From: CANJDH01 sp031430015
Lineage (GTDB): Bacteria > Pseudomonadota > Gammaproteobacteria > Burkholderiales > JAEUOS01
Assembly (NCBI GenBank): GCA_031430015.1
Contig: JANPAR010000357.1
Coordinates: forward strand, 1-33,473
Direction of reading: 5' to 3'
DNA length: 33,473 nucleotides
This document shows positions 1-6,332 of this stretch, piece after piece. Below the pieces are notes generated by a model. It was not told the DNA's origin. It searched no databases and was given only the letters and a program-made list of their open reading frames with translations. A program made the position numbers and the translations under genes. Position 1 is the stretch's first letter; every line of letters starts with the position of its first letter.

Positions 1-1047
1 TGCGCCATTCCCGAAGGGCCGCAGGGCTTGAACGTCGGGCGCATCGCGGTACTGCTGGCCGGCCTGCCGCAGTCGGTCGGCGGCGTGACCGTCAACCGTT
101 TTTGCGCGTCGGGCCTCACAACCATCGCGATGGCGGCCGACCGCATCCGCGTCGGTGAAGCCGACGTGATGCTGGCCGGCGGCTGCGAGTCGATGAGCAT
201 GGTGCCGATGATGGGCAACACGCCGTCGATGAACAGCGCGATTTTTTCCGACGAAAACGTCGGCATCGCCTACGGCATGGGCCTCACCGCCGAGAAAGTC
301 GCGCAGCAATGGAAAGTCTCGCGCGAGGCGCAGGACGTGTTCTCGGTGCAATCGCACCAGAAAGCGCTTGCTGCTGCCGCAGCGGGGTACTTCAAGGATG
401 AAATCACGCCAGTCACCGTGACTGAGAAGACCCCCGACCTTGCCACTGGCGAAATCCGCGTCAAGACAAAAGTGGTCGATCAGGACGAAGGCCCGCGCGC
501 CGACACTTCGGTTGAAGGCCTCGCCAAACTGCGCACCGTGTTCGCCACGCCCAAGACACCATCGGGCGAAGCCACCGGCATGGGCAGCGTCACGGCCGGC
601 AACAGTTCGCAAACGTCTGACGGTGCAGGTGCGGTGCTGATCGTCTCCGAGCGTGCTTTGAAGCAATTCAACCTCACACCGCTGGCACGCTTTGTCTCGT
701 TCGCGATCAAGGGCGTAGACCCGAAAATCATGGGCATCGGCCCGAAAGAAGCGATTCCGTTGGCACTGAAATACGCGGGCTTGAAGCAGGACGACATCGG
801 CTGGATTGAACTCAACGAAGCCTTCGCTGCGCAGGCGCTGGCGGTGATCGGCGATCTGGGTCTGAACACCGCGGTGGTCAACCCCAACGGCGGCGCGATT
901 GCCCTTGGCCATCCGCTCGGCGCCACCGGCGCGATGCGCGCCGCTACCGCCATCCACGGCATGCGCCGCATCAAGGCCAAGTACAGCATGGTCAGCATGT
1001 GCGTCGGCACCGGCATGGGCGCGGCGGGGATATTCGAAGCGCTTTGA
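1..1047 (+). CDS. Acetyl-CoA acyltransferase (thiolase), 5'-truncated by window edge
   Basis: Thiolase that cleaves 3-ketoacyl-CoA with CoA, or condenses two acyl-CoAs, in beta-oxidation or acetoacetyl-CoA metabolism. The frame is open from base 1, so the true start lies outside; about 50 N-terminal residues are missing compared with the usual 390-400. Counting from the first codon seen, the nucleophile Cys is residue 35 in NRFCASGL (nt 103-105). The C-terminal GHPLGATG carries the catalytic His and MCVGTGMG the second catalytic Cys, so the visible part looks intact. The stop is 4 bp before the next gene, which suggests co-transcription with the acyl-CoA genes downstream. Chain-length specificity cannot be read from the sequence. 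Confidence 0.95.
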   Translation, partial: CAIPEGPQGLNVGRIAVLLAGLPQSVGGVTVNRFCASGLTTIAMAADRIRVGEADVMLAGGCESMSMVPMMGNTPSMNSAIFSDENVGIAYGMGLTAEKVAQQWKVSREAQDVFSVQSHQKALAAAAAGYFKDEITPVTVTEKTPDLATGEIRVKTKVVDQDEGPRADTSVEGLAKLRTVFATPKTPSGEATGMGSVTAGNSSQTSDGAGAVLIVSERALKQFNLTPLARFVSFAIKGVDPKIMGIGPKEAIPLALKYAGLKQDDIGWIELNEAFAAQALAVIGDLGLNTAVVNPNGGAIALGHPLGATGAMRAATAIHGMRRIKAKYSMVSMCVGTGMGAAGIFEAL

Positions 1048-1051
1048 AAAG

Positions 1052-1573
1052 ATGGATAGGCGCCGATTCGTGGTGGCGGCGGGCGTCATGCCACTCGTCG
1101 CATGCAGCGCGGCTGCCGTCACCACTTTCCCCACCATCGCCGCCGCGCAAGCTGCGCTCGATGCGCTGCTCACCACAAACTACCGCACCACATCGGGGTG
1201 GAAACTGCCTGCTGTGCTCGAACACGCCGCGCAAAGTGTTGAGTATTCAATGAGCGGTTTTCCCGAGGTGAGGCCGGCCTGGTTTCGCGCCACCGTGGGC
1301 AGCGCGGCGTTCGCGGTGTTCGATGCCAGAGGCAGCATGACCCATTCGCTCACCGAACCGATTCCGGGCGCGCCGGCCCTGGGTGAGCCACCGCTGGTGC
1401 AGGCGGCGGGGCGGCTCAAAAAAGCCCTGCGCGATTTCGAAGCGCATCGTGGCAGCCTCGCGCTGCACTTCGCCTACGGCGCTCTCGATCACGCGCGCTA
1501 TACGCGCGCGCACCTGATGCATCTGGCCAATCATTGGACCCAGGTCGTGCCCGTCGAGACCGCGCGGGTTTGA
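1052..1573 (+). CDS. DUF1569 family putative lipoprotein
   Basis: Hypothetical protein of 173 aa resembling the DUF1569 family (DinB-like fold, function unknown). The start at 1052 directly follows the thiolase stop and yields an export signal: MDRRRF, a hydrophobic stretch, then a lipobox-like LVACS with Cys near residue 18, so I infer a lipoprotein. An upstream in-frame start at 899 would lie inside the thiolase gene and bury the signal. Family-like features include a His in VLEHAAQSVEYS, a GFPEVRP segment, and the C-terminal YTRAHLMHLANHW with several His. The His residues could bind metal, but I cannot show this. Its place in an acyl-CoA operon does not reveal a role. Confidence 0.7.
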   Translation: MDRRRFVVAAGVMPLVACSAAAVTTFPTIAAAQAALDALLTTNYRTTSGWKLPAVLEHAAQSVEYSMSGFPEVRPAWFRATVGSAAFAVFDARGSMTHSLTEPIPGAPALGEPPLVQAAGRLKKALRDFEAHRGSLALHFAYGALDHARYTRAHLMHLANHWTQVVPVETARV

Positions 1574-1622
1574 CTTGCTTGAACAACGCAGGCTTGAGCT
1601 ACGCGATTGACAAGGACGCCTG

Positions 1623-2048
1623 ATGCAAGCCGCCAACCCCGCGTATCGCCAGACCATTGAAGCCGGATTCGCCGGTGCGCATTTCGTGCGCGAACTCGGC
1701 ATCACGCTCAAGGATTGCGGCCCCGGCTGGGTCGAGGCAGTGCTCACGCTCCAGACGCGCCATCTGCAGCAGAACGGCTTCCCCCACGGCGGCCTGCTCG
1801 CCACCCTGGCCGATCACTGCGCCGGGGGCGCGGCGATGACGCTGTGCCCGGCCGGGCAATACGTGCTGACGCTGGAATTCAAGACCAACTTCCTCAAGAC
1901 CACCAAAGCTAAACAACTGCTATGCCGCGCCGATGTGCTCAAGCCCGGCAAAGCCTTCAGCGTGGTCGAAGCCTGCGTGTATGCCGACGACGGCGAGCGC
2001 GTGCTGCTCGCCAAGACTACCGCGACATTGGCGGTGATGGGCGCGTAA
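1623..2048 (+). CDS. PaaI-family hotdog thioesterase (copy 1)
   Basis: Predicted acyl-CoA thioesterase, a single hotdog domain of 141 aa (typical for PaaI), probably cytoplasmic and multimeric. The motif QNGFPHGGLLATLAD gives Asn51, His55 and Asp64, matching the PaaI pattern in which the Asp activates water and the HGG segment contacts the thioester. An AAGGA Shine-Dalgarno lies about 7 bases before the ATG. It shares the positions of Asn, His and Asp exactly with the next gene but is otherwise quite divergent, so the pair looks like an old duplication or two substrate specificities. It likely releases CoA from acyl-CoAs that accumulate in the neighbouring pathway; the substrate is unknown. 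Confidence 0.88.
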   Translation: MQAANPAYRQTIEAGFAGAHFVRELGITLKDCGPGWVEAVLTLQTRHLQQNGFPHGGLLATLADHCAGGAAMTLCPAGQYVLTLEFKTNFLKTTKAKQLLCRADVLKPGKAFSVVEACVYADDGERVLLAKTTATLAVMGA

Positions 2049-2163
2049 GCGGGCGAGGAACGAGACCCAAACAAGGCACGAGAAGGCAAGAAGGCAAGAA
2101 GCAGAGACCAAGAAGGTAGGAACCAAGAAGGTAGGCAGCAGGAAGAAAGAAACGAGGAGCGTC
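2049..2163 (+). repeat. Purine-rich spacer with short tandem repeats
   Basis: Spacer between the two thioesterase genes, almost free of T on the + strand. It holds AAGGCAAG twice in tandem (2083-2090, 2091-2098) and ACCAAGAAGGTAGG twice with a 15-bp period (2107-2120, 2122-2135). It ends in the AGGAG ribosome site of the following gene. The composition differs sharply from the GC-rich coding DNA around it. It has no open frame worth calling and no terminator. Confidence 0.75.
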
Positions 2164-2607
2164 ATGTCCCAGTATTCGCCGGAGCGCAACACCGACTATT
2201 TCAATCACCGCAGCCCGGGGCATCTGCCCGGACTGCTGGGCATCCGTATTCTCGACGTGGGCCAGGGCTATTTGCGTGCCGAGCTGCCGGTGCGCAAGGA
2301 ATTGTTCGCGCCCAACGGCTTTCTGCATGCAGGCAGTGTGGTGACACTGGCCGACACTGCCAGCGGCTACGCCTGCGCGGCGCATTTGCCGCCGGGCGCG
2401 TCCGGTTTCACCACGCTTGAACTCAAAAGTAATCACCTCGGCACCGCGCGCGATGGCGTGATTGATGTGGAGGCCAAGGCCGTGCACCTAGGCCGCACCA
2501 CGCACGTGTGGGATGCTGTGGTCACGCATCGTCAGCCTGACGGCGCGCCGGGCAAGACGATTGCGCTGTTTCGCTGCACGCAAATGATTTTGTGGCCCAA
2601 AGCATGA
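2164..2607 (+). CDS. PaaI-family hotdog thioesterase (copy 2)
   Basis: Second predicted acyl-CoA thioesterase, 147 aa, one hotdog domain. PNGFLHAGSVVTLAD places Asn51, His55 and Asp64 at the same positions as in the preceding paralogue, with HAG instead of HGG. The C-terminal half has the expected strand pattern (FTTLELKSNHLG, THVWDAVVTHR). A clear AGGAG precedes the ATG. Its stop overlaps the next gene's ATG (ATGA, 2604-2607), which indicates translational coupling to the alpha/beta hydrolase. Thioesterase activity is inferred from the family; the acyl group is unknown. Confidence 0.88.
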   Translation: MSQYSPERNTDYFNHRSPGHLPGLLGIRILDVGQGYLRAELPVRKELFAPNGFLHAGSVVTLADTASGYACAAHLPPGASGFTTLELKSNHLGTARDGVIDVEAKAVHLGRTTHVWDAVVTHRQPDGAPGKTIALFRCTQMILWPKA

Positions 2608-3590
2608 GCGCTGGTACTGCGCGTGTTGCCGCCGTTGCTGGCGAAGACATTGCGCTGAACGCGCACGATGGTCACGCGCTCGCCGGCATGCGCTTTCGGC
2701 CGGCTGGTGTTGCCGGCGGCGCAGCCAGGGCCAGCGTGGTATTCGGCCCGGCGATGGCGGTGTCGCAACACTTCTACACAGCGTTCGCTGCGCATCTCGC
2801 GGGGCAGGGCTTCGACGTATGGACCTTCGACTACCGCGGCACCGGCGCATCGCTCAAAGGCTCGATGCGGGGTGTGAAGGCAGATCTGAGCGACTGGCTC
2901 AAGCTTGACTACGACGCCGTGGTGCAAGCCGCGACAGCGGCCAACCCGGGCAGGCCGCTGTACCTTGTCGGGCACAGCCTCGGCGGCCAGTTCGCGCCCT
3001 TGCTGCCCTCACGCGACAGGATCGCCGGGCTCATCAACATCGCGGTTGGCAGCGGGTCGCTGCGCCACAACGTGCCGAGCCTGCGCCGCAAGGCACCCCT
3101 GATGTGGTACGTGATGGCACCGCTCTTGTGCCCCTTGTTTGGTTACTTTCCCGGCTCGAAGATCGGCGTGATTGGTGACCTGCCCACGGGCGCAATGTTT
3201 CAGTGGCGCAAGTGGTGTCTCACACCCGACTACATTTTGAGCGGCGAGCCGGGTGCGCGTGAAGCCTATGCGAGCGCAGACTACCCGGTGCTGTCGCTGT
3301 TTTTTCACGACGACGAGTTGCTGCTGCAAGACGGCTCGCGCCTGCTGCACAATGCCTACACCAGGCGGCGCACTGGTGCGAATGGTGATCAAGGCGCCGA
3401 TCAGCGCGACGATCAACGCGGCGCGCAACACAGCGATCAGTACATCGATCAGCGGGCGATAGCGCCCGCAGACTACGGCCACAAACGCATCGGCCATTTC
3501 GGCTTTTTCAAGCCACAATGTGAGGCAACGCTGTGGCCGCTGGTCACACAATGGCTCGATACCCAACTGGACATGAGGAAAGCAGCATGA
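2604..3590 (+). CDS. Alpha/beta hydrolase (COG4757-like) with internal DQxx repeat
   Basis: Predicted serine hydrolase of 328 aa. The nucleophile elbow GHSLGG has Ser125, and GHFGFF near the C-terminus supplies the likely catalytic His298; the overall pattern fits the COG4757 predicted hydrolases. I chose the ATG at 2604, which overlaps the upstream stop, over a GTG at 2592; the GTG would add only four residues. Residues 262-285 form a (DQxx)n tetrapeptide repeat encoded by a 12-bp periodic DNA repeat. It sits in the loop before the catalytic His, where relatives as I recall them are shorter. The stop overlaps the enoyl-CoA hydratase ATG (3587-3590). The substrate, an ester or thioester, is not predictable. 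Confidence 0.85.
   Translation: MSAGTARVAAVAGEDIALNAHDGHALAGMRFRPAGVAGGAARASVVFGPAMAVSQHFYTAFAAHLAGQGFDVWTFDYRGTGASLKGSMRGVKADLSDWLKLDYDAVVQAATAANPGRPLYLVGHSLGGQFAPLLPSRDRIAGLINIAVGSGSLRHNVPSLRRKAPLMWYVMAPLLCPLFGYFPGSKIGVIGDLPTGAMFQWRKWCLTPDYILSGEPGAREAYASADYPVLSLFFHDDELLLQDGSRLLHNAYTRRRTGANGDQGADQRDDQRGAQHSDQYIDQRAIAPADYGHKRIGHFGFFKPQCEATLWPLVTQWLDTQLDMRKAA
3387..3458 (+). repeat. 12-bp tandem repeat inside the hydrolase gene
   Basis: GATCA recurs at 3387, 3399, 3411, 3435 and 3447, that is on a strict 12-bp period with one degenerate unit (at 3423). In frame this encodes six tetrapeptides: DQGA, DQRD, DQRG, AQHS, DQYI, DQRA. The repeat keeps the reading frame, so length changes by whole units would be tolerated. 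Confidence 0.9.
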
Positions 3591-4354
3591 GCGACATCGA
3601 CATCAGCCGTGAAGGCAGCGTGCAAGTTATTACCTTCAACCGCCCGGAGAAAAAGAACGCGATCACCGCCGCCATGTATCAGGCGATGGCCGACGCCCTC
3701 AAGGCCGCCGACGCGGATGACGCCGTGCGTGTGGTGCTGCTCATGGGAGCGCCGGGCATCTACACCGCCGGCAATGACCTCGAAGATTTCATGAAGCATC
3801 CGCCCTCGGGAGCCGACAGCCCGGTGTTCCAGTTTTTGTACAACCTCGCGCATGCGAAAAAGCCGTTGGTGGCCGCCGTCACCGGCGCGGCCATCGGCAT
3901 CGGCACCACCATGCTTTTGCATTGCGATGCGGTCTACGCCGGTGACAACGCCAAGTTCAGCGTGCCCTTCACGACCCTGGGCCTGTGCCCGGAAGCCGCA
4001 TCCAGCCTGCTTCTCCCGTATATTGCCGGATATCAGCGCGCCGCCGAAAAGCTCTTGTTCGGCGAGCCCTTTGCCGCGCAAGAAGCGAAGGACATGGGCT
4101 TTGTGACGCAAGTATTGCCCGCCGCCGAAGTGGCCGCCTTTGCGCTGGAGCGTGCCCACAAGCTCGCGGCATTGCCCGCCTCGTCAGTGCGCGCCACCAA
4201 GGCCTTGATGCGCAGCGCACACATGAAAGCAATTGAAGTACAGATGACCGACGAGAGCGCACTGTTTCGCAAAATGCTCACGTCACCCGAAGCGAAGGAA
4301 GCGTTCAGCGCGTTCTTTGAAAAGCGCAAACCGGATTTTTCGAAGTTTGCTTGA
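3587..4354 (+). CDS. Enoyl-CoA hydratase/isomerase family protein
   Basis: Crotonase-fold enzyme of 255 aa, probably an enoyl-CoA hydratase or delta3-delta2-enoyl-CoA isomerase. The start at 3587 overlaps the hydrolase stop and has GAGGAAAG about 6 bases upstream; the longer frame from 3533 lies inside the hydrolase. Oxyanion-hole segments are visible as AGNDLEDF and GAAIGIGTT. The segment LGLCPEAASSLLLP retains one Glu, the PEAxS pattern seen more in isomerase-like members than in two-Glu hydratases. The C-terminus KPDFSKFA is typical of the family. It ends the tightly coupled run of genes that begins with the second thioesterase. Confidence 0.92.
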   Translation: MSDIDISREGSVQVITFNRPEKKNAITAAMYQAMADALKAADADDAVRVVLLMGAPGIYTAGNDLEDFMKHPPSGADSPVFQFLYNLAHAKKPLVAAVTGAAIGIGTTMLLHCDAVYAGDNAKFSVPFTTLGLCPEAASSLLLPYIAGYQRAAEKLLFGEPFAAQEAKDMGFVTQVLPAAEVAAFALERAHKLAALPASSVRATKALMRSAHMKAIEVQMTDESALFRKMLTSPEAKEAFSAFFEKRKPDFSKFA

Positions 4355-4708
4355 CTCGCCGGAAACAGGATGAAAGCGCAAGGGAAAATGAAAAAGACAA
4401 AGCAACGATTGAGCGATGTGCTTGGTGCTGAGATTGCCGATGGATCGCAAACGTTCACGTGCCAGGGGCGCGGCACAGCGGCTACTGCTCCTACCGGAGA
4501 GTCTGGCCGGTTGAAACAGTCAGGACAGAACCTGTTGCAGTGCCTACGGGTCCCCACCCGGTACGCCGTTGATCTTGACGTTTCCCGCAGCCGTGAGTTG
4601 CCACAGAGAGGCCCCGGTGACCTATACGCCTATTCTGTGGGCGATCACCCAATCCACCCGCAGTTTGATTTGAGCCGCGCGCCGCGCGTTTCTTGAGGAG
4701 TTGCAAGC
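4355..4708. other. 354-bp intergenic region, no convincing gene
   Basis: An open frame (4370-4696, +) exists, but its product has no recognisable domain and an erratic composition, so I do not call it. A small inverted repeat CGGGT-CCCC-ACCCG lies at 4547-4560 without a T-run, so it is not a clear terminator. The right end carries GAGGAG (4694-4699), the ribosome site of the next gene. The region may hold a promoter for that gene or a decayed gene. Confidence 0.5.
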
Positions 4709-5539
4709 ATGTCTCTCAAAGGTAAAACCCTGTTCATCACCGGCGCATCGCGCGGCATTGGCCTGGCCATCGCCACCCGCGCCGCACAAGACGGTGCCAA
4801 CATCGCCATCGCCGCCAAGACCACCGAGCCGCATCCCAAGCTCGAAGGCACCATCTACACGGCGGCCGAGGCGATTGAGAAAGCCGGCGGCAAGGCACTG
4901 CCGATCATGTGTGACATTCGCGATGAAGAGAGCGTCAAGGCGGCAGTCAAACAGACGGTTGAACAATTCGGCGGCATCGACATCTGCGTCAACAACGCCT
5001 CGGCCATTAGCCTCACCGACACCCTCAACACGCCGATGAAGCGTTTCGATTTGATGTTCGGGGTCAACGTGCGCGGCACCTACATGACCTCAAGCATCTG
5101 CATGCCTCACCTGCTTGAAGCGGCCAAGCAGGGCCGCAACCCGCACATCCTCAATCTCGCGCCGCCACTCAATCTGAACCCGAAGTGGTTCCAGCATCAC
5201 ACGGCGTACACCATGGCGAAGTACGGCATGAGCATGTGCGTCACCGGCATGGCTGCCGAGTTCAAGGCACGCGGCATTGCCGTCAACGGTCTGTGGCCGC
5301 GCACCCTGATCGCCACCGCAGCCTTGCAGGCGATTCCCGGCGTCAACTGGAAAATGGGCCGCAAGCCCGAGATCATGGCCGACGCCGCGCACATCGTGCT
5401 CTCGCGCCCGTCCGGCCACACCACTGGGCAGATATTGATTGATGACGAGGTGCTGGCGAGCGCCGGTGTGACGAATCTCGATCATTACGCGGCACTCGCG
5501 GGCACGCGCGACTTTTTGCCTGACCTGTTTTTGGACTGA
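4709..5539 (+). CDS. SDR family oxidoreductase, HSDL2-like
   Basis: Short-chain dehydrogenase of 276 aa, NAD(P)-dependent. The Rossmann motif TGASRGIG is at residues 11-18, NNAS follows strand 4, and the catalytic pair is Tyr167/Lys171 in YTMAK. The sequence strongly resembles the hydroxysteroid dehydrogenase-like 2 group (AAKTTEPHPKLEGTIYTAA, NPHILNLAPPLNL, NGLWPRTLIATAA). The usual SDR catalytic Ser is not evident: the segment reads LNLAPPLNL, where relatives, as I remember them, have LNLSPPLNL. GAGGAG precedes the ATG at good spacing. A role in acyl-CoA or lipid metabolism is inferred from neighbours; the substrate is unknown. Confidence 0.9.
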   Translation: MSLKGKTLFITGASRGIGLAIATRAAQDGANIAIAAKTTEPHPKLEGTIYTAAEAIEKAGGKALPIMCDIRDEESVKAAVKQTVEQFGGIDICVNNASAISLTDTLNTPMKRFDLMFGVNVRGTYMTSSICMPHLLEAAKQGRNPHILNLAPPLNLNPKWFQHHTAYTMAKYGMSMCVTGMAAEFKARGIAVNGLWPRTLIATAALQAIPGVNWKMGRKPEIMADAAHIVLSRPSGHTTGQILIDDEVLASAGVTNLDHYAALAGTRDFLPDLFLD

Positions 5540-5633
5540 AATAGCACGGCGCGAAGGGTGCGCAACTGCTACCAGCGGCGCGCGCGGCGCCTTGGGCGAT
5601 GCCGGGTAATGCTGAATTGGATTTAGCGCTCCG

Positions 5634-5653
5634 TGGTGGCAAAAATGCTACCA
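5634..5653. promoter_or_regulatory. Inverted-repeat operator before the PIN/RHH module
   Basis: TGGTGGCA-AAAA-TGCTACCA is an 8-bp inverted repeat with one mismatch, ending 7 bases before the toxin ATG. TTGGAT (5617-5622) and AAAAAT (5641-5646), 18 bp apart, are a weak candidate -35/-10 that would place the repeat over the -10. I infer it is bound by the ribbon-helix-helix antitoxin for autorepression. Confidence 0.6.
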
Positions 5654-5660
5654 TCTCGAC

Positions 5661-6089
5661 ATGACTTTCCGTGTCGTCATTGATACCGATGTGTTTGTTG
5701 GCGCGTGCCTCGGCACCGGCGCGGCAAATCAAGTCATCGCCGCTTGCCTGACGGGCCAATGTCTGCCCCTGATGGGTGTGGCGTTGATTGCAGAATATGA
5801 GGATGTGCTGAGCCGCCAATCACTTTTCGCAAAGTGCAAACTGACCCGGGTTGAGCGCGATGAATTGCTCGATATTTTTCTGGCCAATTGCCAATGGTCG
5901 CGGGTGTATTTTGGCTGGCGGCCGAATCTGCCCGACGAAGCTGACAACCATTTGATTGAGCTGGCCGTGGCCGGCGGCGCAGATTTTGTGGTGACGCGTA
6001 ATCTGCGTCACGTGGCACGCATGGATCTTAAATTTCCCGCCCTGAAAATCGTCAGCCCCGCAGCCTTTTTGAAGGAGTTAACACCATGA
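5661..6089 (+). CDS. PIN-domain toxin of a toxin-antitoxin pair
   Basis: Putative ribonuclease toxin of 142 aa, of the 'putative toxin-antitoxin system toxin component, PIN family' type. Acidic residues expected of the metal site are visible: Asp in VIDTDVF near the N-terminus, Glu in AEYEDVLSR, and Asp in LPDEADNHLIELAVAGGADF. The segment FVVTRNLRHVAR is characteristic of this subfamily. The toxin comes first and the antitoxin ATG overlaps its stop (ATGA, 6086-6089), an order reversed from classical vapBC. An operator-like inverted repeat sits directly upstream. RNase activity on tRNA or mRNA is family knowledge, not shown here. Confidence 0.85.
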   Translation: MTFRVVIDTDVFVGACLGTGAANQVIAACLTGQCLPLMGVALIAEYEDVLSRQSLFAKCKLTRVERDELLDIFLANCQWSRVYFGWRPNLPDEADNHLIELAVAGGADFVVTRNLRHVARMDLKFPALKIVSPAAFLKELTP

Positions 6090-6301
6090 GTGCTCTCTCA
6101 GTGCGGCTTCCAGATGACAAACATGATCGTCTGCGCAACATGGCGCGTACGCGCGGCACCACCATCAACCGGCTGATCGATGAGATGACAACGTTGATGC
6201 TGTCCGAATTTGATGCCGAGACAAGATTTCATCTGCGCGCCAAGCGGGGGCAGGGGAAAACTGTACGTGGACTGGCCTTGCTCAAGAAGGCTGCTACGTA
6301 G
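6086..6301 (+). CDS. Ribbon-helix-helix antitoxin
   Basis: Small protein of 71 aa with an N-terminal ribbon-helix-helix: the strand SALSVRLPDDKHDRLRNMA is followed by a helix TTINRLIDEMTTLML. The C-terminal tail, rich in Arg and Lys, probably wraps the PIN toxin. GAAGGAG at 6071-6077 lies inside the toxin gene and gives this gene its own strong ribosome site, which would help keep antitoxin in excess despite being second in the operon. It likely represses the operon through the inverted repeat at 5634-5653. Assignment rests on fold signature and pairing. Confidence 0.82.
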   Translation: MSALSVRLPDDKHDRLRNMARTRGTTINRLIDEMTTLMLSEFDAETRFHLRAKRGQGKTVRGLALLKKAAT

Positions 6302-6332
6302 CTCGCGGCAGATCCCTTGGCCTTTGTCCCGG

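Noticed and set aside
3387..3458. Possible CRISPR-like array from the regular GATCA spacing
   Set aside because: Units are 12 bp without spacers and stay in frame within a hydrolase gene; this is a coding minisatellite.
4547..4560. CGGGT-CCCC-ACCCG hairpin as a terminator after the crotonase gene
   Set aside because: Short 5-bp stem, no T-run and about 190 bp past the stop.
4370..4696. Open frame of 108 codons in the gap before the SDR gene
   Set aside because: No domain, no hydrophobic or motif pattern, and uneven composition; only a weak ribosome site. Treated as intergenic.
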